From Kiloniella laminariae DSM 19542 (lineage in GTDB: Bacteria; Pseudomonadota; Alphaproteobacteria; Kiloniellales; Kiloniellaceae): a DNA stretch of 64,000 nucleotides. Of this stretch, positions 36,893 to 45,071 are shown one piece after another. The translations under genes were made by a program, and so were the position numbers. Below the pieces are notes generated by a model. That model did not search any database. It worked only from the letters and a program-made list of their open reading frames with translations, and was not told the DNA's origin. Position 1 is the stretch's first letter. Each line of letters opens with the position of its first letter. Location: positions 106,411-170,410 of the forward strand of contig NZ_KB893146.1 in the NCBI RefSeq assembly GCF_000374005.1. The letters are read 5' to 3'.

Positions 36893-36957
36893 ATGATCGA
36901 CAGACTCCAGGCCTGTTTCTGGTCATGCGAGCTACTCGTTTGTTGCGAAGTTGCCGA

Positions 36958-37335
36958 TCAGTCCCAGGACCCGTCCTGCGCATTGACCAGATGGATGATC
37001 GAAGCGGGGCTGGAAACCCAGTAACCGTCAAAGCTCTTGCCGAGATCCTCGATCTCGTCGCACCTGACGATACCGCTTTCTGACAGAACCTTCGCTGCGG
37101 CGGTGGTATCGTCGGTCACGATTTCCAGCCACAATTCGGCCTGGCTCATGGCAGGCACCTTGTCGATCCAGAGATTGTTCGACCCGAACTTGAACCCGAC
37201 GGCATCACCGGCAGGTCCTCCGATCTGCTCCAGGCCAAGAAGATCGCGGTAGAATTTTACTGTTGCATCGTATTGGTGTGGTGGAACCTTCATGGCAATG
37301 TTCTTGCCGCCAGAAAATTTGGCTGTCATTTTCAT
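36958..37335 (-). CDS. VOC-family protein in the SRPBCC-ArsR operon
   Basis: The 125-residue protein has a VOC-like single unit: IAMKVPPHQYDATVKFYRDLLGL, a middle strand with AELWLEIVTDDTTAAAKVL, and GYWVSSPASIIHLV at the end. The ATG at 37335 overlaps the stop of the ArsR gene in an ATGA arrangement and has AGGGA just before it, so translation is coupled. It is the third gene of an SRPBCC-ArsR-VOC operon. A ligand-binding or conjugating role is likely; the substrate is unknown. Confidence 0.78.
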   Translation of the reverse strand: MKMTAKFSGGKNIAMKVPPHQYDATVKFYRDLLGLEQIGGPAGDAVGFKFGSNNLWIDKVPAMSQAELWLEIVTDDTTAAAKVLSESGIVRCDEIEDLGKSFDGYWVSSPASIIHLVNAQDGSWD

Positions 37336-37802
37336 TTTTCCCTGTTCTGTTTCTTTGAAGTGGTGAAGTCAGTGTGGTTGGCTGCGGGGTTACTCTGGGC
37401 CAATTTTCCCGTTTCTGAGTTGATCGCAACGGGGTGGCTTGTCGCGGGTTGGTCTGTTGCGGGAGTGGCAAGGTGCACCTGCAGTCTGCCGAGTGCGTCA
37501 TCCCATTTTTCGCCAACCAGCATCAAAAATGCGTTGGCCTCTTCCAGTTTCTTCTTTTCCAGAGAGTAAAGTGTTTCCCGTCCGGATCTTTCAGAGGAAA
37601 TCAGACGTGCGTCGGTGAGGGTTTTCAGATGTTTGCTGATGGCTTGCCTCGATACGTCCATGCCCTCACAAAGTACTGAAACCGATAGTGCATCAGCGCT
37701 ATAGAGCCTCTCGACAAGGGCAAGCCGCCGCTTGTCTCCAAGTGCGGCAAAGGTCATGGCGAGGTCAGTGGTCTCTACGGATCGTGCGAGATTATTCGAC
37801 AT
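37332..37802 (-). CDS. ArsR-family transcriptional regulator with Thr/Asn-rich tail
   Basis: The 156-residue protein carries a winged helix in MTFAALGDKRRLALVERLYS, VCEGMDVSRQAISKHLKTL and ARLISSERSGRETLYSL. It lacks the cysteine metal-binding pattern of true metalloregulators, so it belongs to the SRPBCC-associated ArsR group. The last 50 residues are a low-complexity Ala/Thr/Asn tail. The ATG at 37802 lies inside the end of the SRPBCC gene (11-bp overlap). It probably represses its own operon; two GCAAC-N6-GTTGC palindromes lie upstream. Confidence 0.85.
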   Translation of the reverse strand: MSNNLARSVETTDLAMTFAALGDKRRLALVERLYSADALSVSVLCEGMDVSRQAISKHLKTLTDARLISSERSGRETLYSLEKKKLEEANAFLMLVGEKWDDALGRLQVHLATPATDQPATSHPVAINSETGKLAQSNPAANHTDFTTSKKQNREK

Positions 37803-38238
37803 GGGATTTGATGTTCTCCATTTGAGCGTTCCACCCCCCTTCATTATTGCGAAACACGTTTATACCTTTGTTATCCGGTAGCTTGTCGAAGCCACTTTCG
37901 CGGAGGGTCATCCTTGTTCCCGGGCCTTTTGCTGTCAGCGTGAATTCCACCAGAGTAACCTTGCTTTGAAGATCCGGGTCATCCGGGCTGATTGTTTCAT
38001 CCATCGGCCAGACAAAGCTGAAGCGATTTGGCTGTTCAATGGTTTCCGGACGCATCCAAAAAGGCAGACCGTGATGGCAGGAAGAGGTGACTTCCCCTGT
38101 TGTCACCTTACCTGCCTGAAACGGCCCATGCAGCCTGAGCTGAAACCAGGTGCCGAACTCTTTGTAGTCGGCAAGAGCTTGCCAGACCCGTTCTATTGGG
38201 GCGTTCAGGTCGAGGGTTCGTTCAATGCTATTCGTCAC
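37792..38238 (-). CDS. SRPBCC-domain protein (AHSA1/polyketide cyclase-like)
   Basis: The 148-residue protein has the START/SRPBCC pattern: SIERTLDLNAPIERVWQALAD at the start, NRFSFVWPMDE and LVEFTLTAKGPGTRMTLRESGFD, then a late GGWNAQMENIKSHVE. It binds a hydrophobic ligand in a cavity; the ligand is unknown. The start is the GTG at 38238, with AAGGAG six bases upstream. A longer frame upstream is not supported by a ribosome-binding site. It is the first gene of the SRPBCC-ArsR-VOC operon. Confidence 0.83.
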   Translation of the reverse strand: MTNSIERTLDLNAPIERVWQALADYKEFGTWFQLRLHGPFQAGKVTTGEVTSSCHHGLPFWMRPETIEQPNRFSFVWPMDETISPDDPDLQSKVTLVEFTLTAKGPGTRMTLRESGFDKLPDNKGINVFRNNEGGWNAQMENIKSHVE

Positions 38239-38240
38239 GC

Positions 38241-38301
38241 GCAACTCCTTGGTTGCGTAAAATGTGCTATGGTAAAAAAATAAATGCAACCATTTTGTTG
38301 C
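38241..38301 (-). promoter_or_regulatory. Two GCAAC-N6-GTTGC palindromes upstream of the SRPBCC-ArsR operon
   Basis: GCAAC TCCTTG GTTGC (38241-38256) and GCAAC CATTTT GTTGC (38286-38301) share the same half-site, with centres 45 bp apart. They are likely ArsR operators. On the minus strand the near one also forms a hairpin whose loop holds the AAGGA part of the ribosome-binding site, so it might act on RNA instead. The far site overlaps the likely promoter. Confidence 0.6.
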
Positions 38302-38428
38302 CTATTTGCGTTGATGTTAACTTGACCGTCACCTGTGTTTTTCTCCGGGGGGATTGACGTAAGTCAAGGTTGGCTCTGAAACCACACCCTATTCTGATGC
38401 TGTAGACGGCTGGCATAAGGGAGCAGAG

Positions 38429-38668
38429 ATGTCTCAACATACACCGCACGAACTTATGGACGAATTCCCGGAGTATCGGGAAAGCATTCGTGACAAGAAG
38501 TTGTCCGATGCCCACTTTGCCAAACTGGCTGATGATTATCACCGGGTTAACCGGGTGGTGCATCGTCACGAAAGCGAAGTCGAGGTCTTGAGCGATGATC
38601 ATATTGCCGAGATCAAGAAAGAGCGTCTGGTGTTGAAGGATACGATCTTTTCGTTTTTATCAGCTTGA
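38429..38668 (+). CDS. YdcH/DUF465 family protein
   Basis: The 79-residue protein has the DUF465 pattern: ELMDEFPEYRESIRDKKLSDAHFAKLADDYHRVNRVVHRHE, then LKKERLVLKDTI-like helix (EIKKERLVLKDTIFSFL). The family forms a two-helix hairpin of unknown role. AAGGGAG lies seven bases before the ATG. It is a single gene, divergent from the SRPBCC operon and followed by a terminator. Confidence 0.9.
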   Translation: MSQHTPHELMDEFPEYRESIRDKKLSDAHFAKLADDYHRVNRVVHRHESEVEVLSDDHIAEIKKERLVLKDTIFSFLSA

Positions 38669-38694
38669 TTACTTGTTAAATTCCCCAAGAGACT

Positions 38695-38724
38695 TAGGCT
38701 GCCTTCGTGGCAGCCTATTTTTTT
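38695..38724 (+). terminator. Intrinsic terminator after the DUF465 gene
   Basis: TAGGCTGCC (38695-38703) pairs with GGCAGCCTA (38709-38717) across TTCGT, followed by seven T residues. Confidence 0.92.
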
Positions 38725-38751
38725 ATAGTGATAACGGACAAACAGAAAAGT

Positions 38752-39423
38752 TCAGGTTTCAGACCAGAGCCTGAGCAGATTTGCATAGTTTTTGCTCAGC
38801 AGATCAAAATTGCGGCTCTTGCCCTCTTGGTCAAACAGGCTTCGACGTACCCGGTCAAGATCATAGAGAATCTCGCGCTGCTCGGCAGAGCGCACAAGGC
38901 TCTGGACCCAGCTGACAGCAACCAGCCGTACCCCTTTGGTAACCGGAGCAACCTTGTGCAGTGTGGTTGAGGGGTAGGTAATGGCCGAGCCGGCAGGAAG
39001 TTTGAATTTCTGTTCTCCTGTCGAGCTTTCCATCACCAGTTCTCCGCCTTCATAGCTGGCCGGATCATTCAGGAAAACAGTGAAGGAAATATCGGTTCTG
39101 AGGCCCCGGTCGGCGCCCATAATGGCGTCATCGACGTGAAAGCCGTATTCCATTCCTGCTTCATAGCGGCTGAACAGTGGTGGGCGCATCCGCCGGGGCT
39201 GGAGCGCCAGGCCAAATTGGGCATTTTGCTGAAGGGCACGGGTCAGGACCGCTTTAGCTTGCTGTGCTATTGTATCGCGGCCTGAAAGTTGCTGGTTGTT
39301 CTTGACCAGGCGCGCATGCCAGCCTGCAGTGAGTTTGCCGTCTTTGAAGGTTCCCTGTTCCAGCAGGCCTTGGATTTTTTCCAGGTCACTTTTGTTGAGC
39401 AAGTCGGGAATGGTGAGAATCAT
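38752..39423 (-). CDS. PiuC/YbiX-type Fe(II)/2-oxoglutarate dioxygenase
   Basis: The 223-residue protein matches PKHD-type hydroxylases linked to iron uptake (PiuC, YbiX). The iron ligands are visible: His96 and Asp98 in GFHVDDA, and His156 in TLHKVAP, with the 2-oxoglutarate arginine in KGVRLVAV (Arg166). The end motif YDLDRVRRSLFDQEGKS is typical. Such genes usually sit beside TonB siderophore receptors; here it follows the iron operon with a 147-bp gap. It may be expressed with that operon or from its own promoter. The substrate is unknown. Confidence 0.87.
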   Translation of the reverse strand: MILTIPDLLNKSDLEKIQGLLEQGTFKDGKLTAGWHARLVKNNQQLSGRDTIAQQAKAVLTRALQQNAQFGLALQPRRMRPPLFSRYEAGMEYGFHVDDAIMGADRGLRTDISFTVFLNDPASYEGGELVMESSTGEQKFKLPAGSAITYPSTTLHKVAPVTKGVRLVAVSWVQSLVRSAEQREILYDLDRVRRSLFDQEGKSRNFDLLSKNYANLLRLWSET

Positions 39424-39570
39424 ACGAAGGCCTCGATCATAATCCAGCAGGAAAAGACTGCGGAAAGGATAGCCATCCTTTTGCCAAAGGTACAGAGATC
39501 CGCAAGAGTTCCCTGCAAAAAGAGCATGCCTGCAACAAAGCCTCGAAATTGAACAGGATCGCTTCGCGGC

Positions 39571-40680
39571 TTACAGTGAAGTGAGGTGGTTGTCCCAGGC
39601 TATGTCGGGGGTATGACAGAGCCGTTCCCCTTTCCGGTGAAGGCTGCCCAGTCCATCGGAAATGACAAAGTCTGCCGGATCGTCAGGATTGGCAGCGACG
39701 CCCCCGGCATCGACGAGTTCTTTGATTTCGAGAAGACTGCCATCCCGGGAGTCCCATATGGCGACACGGTCGCCTCTTGGCGCGGAGGTGGCGATCCGCT
39801 TGCCGTCTTTGCTGGCGGCAACGGATCCAATGTACTGCTTCATGTGAGCAAAAGTTTTTGGCGGGGCCGAGAAAGCTATTTCACTTCCTCTGTTGTGTTT
39901 GCCAACGAGGCTAACGCTGTCTGCAGGGTTCCCTTCATATTGTCCGCCAAACCAGACAGATCCGTCTCCGGCTTCTGCCATATGGCGGATTGAGAGCTGA
40001 TAGTATTCTGCAGGTAACTTTACCCGCTCAAGCAAGCGCCCATCTCTGGCATCGAGATAGACCAGGGAAGGCTCCATCGTCGCAAGGTTGAGCTTTTCTC
40101 GCGGGTAGTCCGGATGGGTCAGTATTCCACCGTTGGCAACAGCGATGGTCCTGCCATCTGACAGGAGCAGGGCTTCATGAGGGCCGATACCGTGGGTATC
40201 AAACTGTCCCAGACGTTTATAGCTGTTGCGGCTATCGTATATGCCCAGAATGCCACGTTCATTCTCATAGTCATTTTCAGTGGCATAAAGCAAACGACCG
40301 TCTGGTGAAAAAAAGCCGTGCCCATAAAAATGCAGCCCCTGTGGTGGTGTGAAGAACTGCTGGCGGGAGAAGTTCTCGAGATCAAGAACCAGAGCGATGT
40401 GCCCGGGGCGACGGGCAAAGGTCACGGCGGTTTTCTTATCCGGGGACAGGGTCGTTGCGTGGCCCCGGTTTTCGAGCTTCTCACTGAAAAGAAGTTCGCC
40501 TTTTCTGTCCAGAACGGCAACAGAGAACTGTTCTCCAGCTTCTTTGCGCGCGGCAATAAAAGCTGGCTGCCCTGCTCCTGAATGCGCTGCAGCGCTTTTG
40601 TCAAAGGGCATCATCATGGAAGTGAGAAATGTTGTGCAGCCTATTCCAGCCAGCAGTTTTCTTCGCGTAATGCCGTCCAT
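39571..40680 (-). CDS. DUF1513 family exported protein
   Basis: The 369-residue protein opens with a Tat-like signal (GITRRKLLAGIGCTTFL), then beta-propeller-like repeats: QGLHFYGHGFFSPDGRLLYATEND, TVAVANGGI-like strands and GGQYEGNPADSVSLVG. DUF1513 genes travel with imelysin and DUF1111 genes in iron-uptake operons. The ATG at 40680 sits four bases behind the imelysin stop, with GGTGA upstream; earlier in-frame starts lie inside the imelysin gene. Its exact function is unknown. Confidence 0.87.
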   Translation of the reverse strand: MDGITRRKLLAGIGCTTFLTSMMMPFDKSAAAHSGAGQPAFIAARKEAGEQFSVAVLDRKGELLFSEKLENRGHATTLSPDKKTAVTFARRPGHIALVLDLENFSRQQFFTPPQGLHFYGHGFFSPDGRLLYATENDYENERGILGIYDSRNSYKRLGQFDTHGIGPHEALLLSDGRTIAVANGGILTHPDYPREKLNLATMEPSLVYLDARDGRLLERVKLPAEYYQLSIRHMAEAGDGSVWFGGQYEGNPADSVSLVGKHNRGSEIAFSAPPKTFAHMKQYIGSVAASKDGKRIATSAPRGDRVAIWDSRDGSLLEIKELVDAGGVAANPDDPADFVISDGLGSLHRKGERLCHTPDIAWDNHLTSL

Positions 40681-40684
40681 TGAA

Positions 40685-41791
40685 TCAGTCACCATCGAGA
40701 GAGTTGAACCCAAGGCTAAGCCCAAGATATGCGGGCAGGAAATCTGCAACAATATTTTGTGCACCAGCCAGCGGGATCAGGCTATAGCTCAAACGTTTAT
40801 GCGCGGCGGGTTCTTTGACCAGATCTGTCCAGCTTTGCGGTTTTTCCAGCTGTTCAGAAAAAACCTGATTTGCCTGATCGATCTCAAAGCCGAGGGAGCT
40901 TGAAAGCCGGGGGGCCAATGTTGCCAGTCCCCCCACTTCGACCAGCTGTTTGATGCTGGAGAGGTCGGCCTGCAGGGCAACAAGGGTGAGGCTGGATCGC
41001 CAGAAAGGGGCGAGTTTGGCCTTCGATGCTGCCGGACTTTCGCGCAGGGCGTTGGCAAGTTTCATATCCCGGCTGCTTTGCAGGTTTTCACTGATAACCC
41101 GCAAAAAATCCTGTAGGGCTTCTGCCTCACTTCGATAGATCGGGTTTTCAGGGCCGATGTTATAGAGCAGCGCTGCAAAACCTTCGGGAGCTTTCCATTC
41201 GGCGATAATTTCGTCGCTGGTCCGGGTAATGGCCTTTGTAAGGGTTACGCCATATTGGCAGCGAAAGTTTTCGGCAGAAGCCGTGGCCAGATTTTCAGAA
41301 CCCCGGCCAAAAAGAACATATTCCAGTGCCAGCATGCCCTGGGTCGGAACTGATTTTTTGCGTAACTCCCCGACAGTCAGAGCAGTTGGATCTTGCTGGC
41401 TGATCAGGTCTTCGACCTGTTTCAGGCCACGGGAGCGCCGATCCGGCCAGAAAAACAATCGTTCCTGCCGGTTGTCTGTGAGTGCAGGTCCAAAGCGGTA
41501 CATCTCGACCCCCGACCAGGCGATGACCAGATTTTCAAATTCATTCCGGCCCTGTTGTAGCTGTTCCGGTCCGGGTGTCTGGCAGAGTGCTTCAAGCGCA
41601 GTTCCCTGCGCCTTGGCTGCGGCAATAAATTTCTGGTAACCGGGAAGCACTGAACGCTCGACCATCTGTCTGATAACAGGGGCGAAATCTGCTTGAGAAG
41701 GAGGCTCCTGCGCCGAAAGACCCTTCAGGCAAAGACCTGCGAGAAGTAAAGACATGACAGGAAGACGTAAACGGGGAAAGAGGTTCAGCAT
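40685..41791 (-). CDS. Imelysin family protein (second in operon)
   Basis: The 368-residue protein has a signal peptide (LPVMSLLLAGLCLKGLSAQ) and an imelysin-like helical domain: FAPVIRQMVERSVLPGYQKFIAAAKA, ENLVIAWSGVEMYRFGPA, and ALEYVLFGRG where other members have the GxHxxE motif. Imelysin proteins in this operon type act in iron acquisition in the periplasm. The ATG overlaps the upstream stop by one base (TGATG), implying coupled translation. A true peptidase role is doubtful since the HxxE motif is replaced here. Confidence 0.87.
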   Translation of the reverse strand: MLNLFPRLRLPVMSLLLAGLCLKGLSAQEPPSQADFAPVIRQMVERSVLPGYQKFIAAAKAQGTALEALCQTPGPEQLQQGRNEFENLVIAWSGVEMYRFGPALTDNRQERLFFWPDRRSRGLKQVEDLISQQDPTALTVGELRKKSVPTQGMLALEYVLFGRGSENLATASAENFRCQYGVTLTKAITRTSDEIIAEWKAPEGFAALLYNIGPENPIYRSEAEALQDFLRVISENLQSSRDMKLANALRESPAASKAKLAPFWRSSLTLVALQADLSSIKQLVEVGGLATLAPRLSSSLGFEIDQANQVFSEQLEKPQSWTDLVKEPAAHKRLSYSLIPLAGAQNIVADFLPAYLGLSLGFNSLDGD

Positions 41792-43338
41792 CAGAGGGAT
41801 TCCAGAAAACGGATCAGGGATTTTCGATCTTCAGGTGGCATGGCGATGACCTTGTCCCGCGCGACCTGGGCTTCTCCACCGTGCCAGAGTACTGCTTCGA
41901 GCAAGCTTCGGGCCCGGCCATCGTGAAGAAAATAACTGTGCCCATTTACCGTCTGGGTCAAGCCAATTCCCCAGAGTGGCGCTGTGCGCCATTCCCGTCC
42001 GGTCGCATCCCCAACAGGGCGCCCATCGGCAAGTGCGTCGCCCATGTCATGGAGAAGGAGGTCACTGTAGGGCCAGATCAGCTGGAACTGCAGCTCTTTT
42101 TGCGCGGCATCCCGTCGGGTGACAAACTTGGGTTGATGGCAGGAGGCACAGCCCGTGGTGTAAAAAACTTTCTTGCCAGCCAGAACCACGGGATCATTTA
42201 CATCTCGTCGGGCGGGCACGGCGAGATTGCGGGAATAAAAGGTAACGAGGTCGAGTACCGGGTCTGGGGCTTCGCTGGTGCCGAGGTTCGCCTGGACGCC
42301 ATTGGGCTGCTCAAGACAGGTCTTCTGTCCGGTGGTGCAATCCCCCCAGTGTGCGAGGACATCGGGAGTGGAAATGCCAATGTCACCAGCAAAGGCATTG
42401 GCTGACTGATGACGCACGGAACTGTTCGATGCTTTCCAGCCAAACCGCCCAAGCTGTTTTTGAGTGTCGCCGGGGTTGAGCACCATGCTGGGCTTGCCAG
42501 AGATGCCGTCCTTGTTCAGGTCATCAGGGTCGGCGAGAGCCAGAATATCGCCTTCATGGATGGCTTCGAGCAGGCCAAGCCCAATCATTGGCTGGGCAAT
42601 GCGGGGAGACAACATGACATCGTCGGCCATCGGGCCGTAAGCCAGCTCACCAACAGAATAGCTGGGATGGCGCAGGGTTGCTGTCTCGCCACCAGAAAGC
42701 TCAATTGGCTCTTCTCTGTAGCTGATCAGCATACGCCCTTCGGCAGGAAGGCCGGGTGTAGCCTGATCCTGAAGCTGTCCACCATAGGTCGGTTCGGGGA
42801 TACGTTGTAGACGACCAGAGGATATGGCGGCCTTGTCCTCTTCTGTGCGGGGAGGGACTGACAGGCGCAGGAACATGGAGGTTGCAATGTCTTCATTGCT
42901 TTCCGGTGGGTGTCCCCGTCCGTCTTTCAAGTGGCAGCGCTGGCAGGACCTGGCATTGAACAGGGGGCCCAACCCATCGGAAGCCCGGGTGGATGAAGGA
43001 GAGGAAACCCAAATTTTCTTGAACAGACCGTTCCCGAGCTTGAAATCGCGTTCGCCCTCAAAGCTGAGGTTCTCTGAGAAATGGGAAAAGGCATCGCTGT
43101 TGATTACCCGGGTAGAGGTTGTGGACCCGGCCTGTTTTTGTTCAAACTTTTCAGCTTTTGCAAAAAGCGCGGCAGGCTGGATAACTGCGAGAACCTTTTG
43201 CAACTCTTCCTGTGAAAGGTCGGTGCGCCAGGGCAATGTTTCCGGGGCGGCTGAAGCTGTTCCTGAAAAGAAAGACAAAAGGATCGCAAGACAGAAGGTG
43301 TTTGTTAGGTGCACAAGCCGCATAAGGTCTGGTTTCAT
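41791..43338 (-). CDS. DUF1111 di-haem oxidoreductase
   Basis: The protein of about 515 residues has a signal peptide (FCLAILLSFFSGTASA) and two haem-binding CxxCH motifs: CQRCH in the first third (after GLGPLFNARS) and CASCH in the last third (after KVFYTTG). It belongs to the DUF1111 thiol-oxidoreductase-like family that accompanies imelysins in iron-uptake operons, probably as a periplasmic electron-transfer or iron-redox protein. The start is uncertain; 43338 or the ATG at 43323 keeps the signal peptide. Translation is coupled to the downstream imelysin gene. Confidence 0.88.
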   Translation of the reverse strand: MKPDLMRLVHLTNTFCLAILLSFFSGTASAAPETLPWRTDLSQEELQKVLAVIQPAALFAKAEKFEQKQAGSTTSTRVINSDAFSHFSENLSFEGERDFKLGNGLFKKIWVSSPSSTRASDGLGPLFNARSCQRCHLKDGRGHPPESNEDIATSMFLRLSVPPRTEEDKAAISSGRLQRIPEPTYGGQLQDQATPGLPAEGRMLISYREEPIELSGGETATLRHPSYSVGELAYGPMADDVMLSPRIAQPMIGLGLLEAIHEGDILALADPDDLNKDGISGKPSMVLNPGDTQKQLGRFGWKASNSSVRHQSANAFAGDIGISTPDVLAHWGDCTTGQKTCLEQPNGVQANLGTSEAPDPVLDLVTFYSRNLAVPARRDVNDPVVLAGKKVFYTTGCASCHQPKFVTRRDAAQKELQFQLIWPYSDLLLHDMGDALADGRPVGDATGREWRTAPLWGIGLTQTVNGHSYFLHDGRARSLLEAVLWHGGEAQVARDKVIAMPPEDRKSLIRFLESL

Positions 43339-43375
43339 TATATCTGGGTATCTGGTGAGAGCGATCACGCTTTAT

Positions 43376-43412
43376 AAAAACTGTGGGCAGCCCTGAAAGG
43401 GGCTGCCCACAG
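43376..43412 (-). terminator. Intrinsic terminator between the first and second genes of the iron operon
   Basis: CTGTGGGCAGCCC (43381-43393) pairs perfectly with GGGCTGCCCACAG (43400-43412) over 13 bp across a 6-nt loop, and five T residues follow on the minus strand (A-run 43376-43380). It lies behind the IrpA-type gene, before the DUF1111 gene. Confidence 0.9.
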
Positions 43413-43486
43413 CAGTAACATAGATGGAATGAGGGAGACATGGGCAGTTGGTCGCAGTTTAGTGTTTCTGCCCCCTCCTTTTGGTC

Positions 43487-44770
43487 TTAGTTAAAGACCG
43501 CACCTGGATTGTCGAGGCTGTCGGAACCTTCAACTTCGATCGTCGTCAGGCCCAGTGTGGCAACCGCGCGTTCAATCGAACGTGTCTGATCAACCAGACC
43601 ATCAATGGCTGCCTGGACGATAGCATTGCCGACTGTGTTGCCCGCACCGATCATCTGGTCATAGGCTTCTACGCTTTCAGCACGGGTTTTCATCGCAGCC
43701 ATGGCGGTAACAGTTGCATCAAGCTTGGTAACAAGCTCTGCATCAACCGCAGCGTCGCCAGCCTTAACCAGATCAGAAACGGAAGGGCCTTTTACCGCTG
43801 TACCGTCAATGCGTTTGTAGGCACCAAGATAAACATTCTGAATACCCAGTTGATCGTAGTAGTGGGAATTGTGGGTGTTGTCAGAAAAGCAGTCATGCTC
43901 TTCTTCCGGGTCATTCAGCAGGAGACCGAGTTTCATGCGTTCACCAGCCAGTTCACCATAAGACAGAGAACCCATTCCGGTCAGTATGGCTGTAAGCCCA
44001 GCAGCAGGATCGTTCAGCAGTGTTGTTCTGGCTTCTCCATCTGCTTTCCAGTTGCCGATCATCTCTTCCAGATCAGACATCAGCAGGGTGGAGGCTGCCT
44101 GAAGATACTGTGCCCGACGGTCACAGTTGCCGCCAGTGCAGTTTTTTACATCGAAGTCAGTCGCTGGACGGGCACCCGAACCGGCATCATTTCCATTGAG
44201 ATCCTGGCCCCAGAGCAGAAATTCAATCGCATGGTACCCAGTGGCGACATTGGCTTCGACTTCTTCTGCTTCATGGAGAGTTTCGGAAAGAAGGGTCGGG
44301 GTAATTTCTGTTGCATCGATCTCCTTGCCATTGACAGTAAGCGTGGCATTGGAGATGACGTTTACAGTGTAAAGGGCGTTGTCGTCTGACTCTGAGCCGT
44401 AAGACGTGTCGACATAGTCGATCAGGCCTTCATCCAATGGCCAGGCATTCACCCGACCTTCCCATTCATCAACGATGGGGTTGCCGAAGCGGAACACTTC
44501 TGTTTGCTGATAGGGCACACGGGCTGCCAGCCAGGCAGATCGTGCGGCGGTCAAGCTATCTTCGGACGGTGCTGTGACCAGATTGCTGATCGCACTGTCA
44601 AGCGCTTTGGCACTTGTCAGGGAGTCTTCATAACCAGCCAGGGCAATGTTGGCATAGTTGTTAAGAACGTCGGCAGGACTCACAGCTTCTGCCGAGGCAG
44701 TGGTGGAGAGACCGGTTAATAGCGCGGCAACACCAGCAAGATGTGCGGTTTTCGTTAATGCATGGCTCAA
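43487..44770 (-). CDS. Imelysin family protein, IrpA-like (iron-regulated)
   Basis: The 427-residue protein has a signal peptide (KTAHLAGVAALLTGLSTTASA) and the imelysin motif GYHAIEFLLWGQDLNG (GxHxxE). It also has AWLAARVPYQQTEVFRFG, NVYLGAY and a C-terminal helical half. IrpA-like proteins are iron-regulated periplasmic or outer-membrane-associated proteins needed for iron acquisition. The start is a TTG at 44770 with AGGG seven bases upstream; the ATG frame upstream would add 25 residues without a ribosome-binding site. A Fur-box-like sequence lies 113 bp upstream. It is the first gene of the operon. Confidence 0.88.
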   Translation of the reverse strand: MSHALTKTAHLAGVAALLTGLSTTASAEAVSPADVLNNYANIALAGYEDSLTSAKALDSAISNLVTAPSEDSLTAARSAWLAARVPYQQTEVFRFGNPIVDEWEGRVNAWPLDEGLIDYVDTSYGSESDDNALYTVNVISNATLTVNGKEIDATEITPTLLSETLHEAEEVEANVATGYHAIEFLLWGQDLNGNDAGSGARPATDFDVKNCTGGNCDRRAQYLQAASTLLMSDLEEMIGNWKADGEARTTLLNDPAAGLTAILTGMGSLSYGELAGERMKLGLLLNDPEEEHDCFSDNTHNSHYYDQLGIQNVYLGAYKRIDGTAVKGPSVSDLVKAGDAAVDAELVTKLDATVTAMAAMKTRAESVEAYDQMIGAGNTVGNAIVQAAIDGLVDQTRSIERAVATLGLTTIEVEGSDSLDNPGAVFN

Positions 44771-44882
44771 TGTATTTCCCTTTCCTGGACGGGTCAGTTC
44801 GCGATGAAGGATCGCCTGAACAACGGCCCTGAAGTATTTCGTCAAATCAACAGATTTTGATTATTACTCGCAACTGCTAACA

Positions 44883-44902
44883 CGAATGAGAATGAGTTGC
44901 AA
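44883..44902 (-). promoter_or_regulatory. Fur-box-like site upstream of the iron operon
   Basis: On the minus strand the sequence reads TTGCAACTCATTCTCATTCG. Its core CATTCTCATT closely resembles the Fur consensus half (ATTCTCATT) and it lies upstream of the IrpA-type gene. Alphaproteobacteria may use Fur/Mur, Irr or RirA, so the regulator is uncertain. Confidence 0.5.
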
Positions 44903-45021
44903 TTTTGAATATGTGATTTTTTGGGGAAAGATAGACCTGGCTTTGTTCAAGGATGATTGCAAATTCAGAATTTATTTCACAGCCTTCCCATGAACAAATG
45001 AACGGGGCTTTACGGCAACAA

Positions 45022-45049
45022 AAAAGGCCGGTGTTGCCACCAGCCTTTT
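45022..45049 (-). terminator. Intrinsic terminator after bacterioferritin
   Basis: AAAAGGC plus GGTG pair with CACC plus GCCTTTT around the loop TTGC, with one C/A mismatch. On the minus strand a run of T follows. It lies just behind the bacterioferritin stop. Confidence 0.8.
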
Positions 45050-45071
45050 AAAATATCGACGATTTCAGACG

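Noticed and set aside
43481-44389. 302-codon frame antisense to the IrpA-type gene
   Set aside because: The opposite strand encodes a clear imelysin with signal peptide; the antisense product is cysteine-rich and unrecognised.
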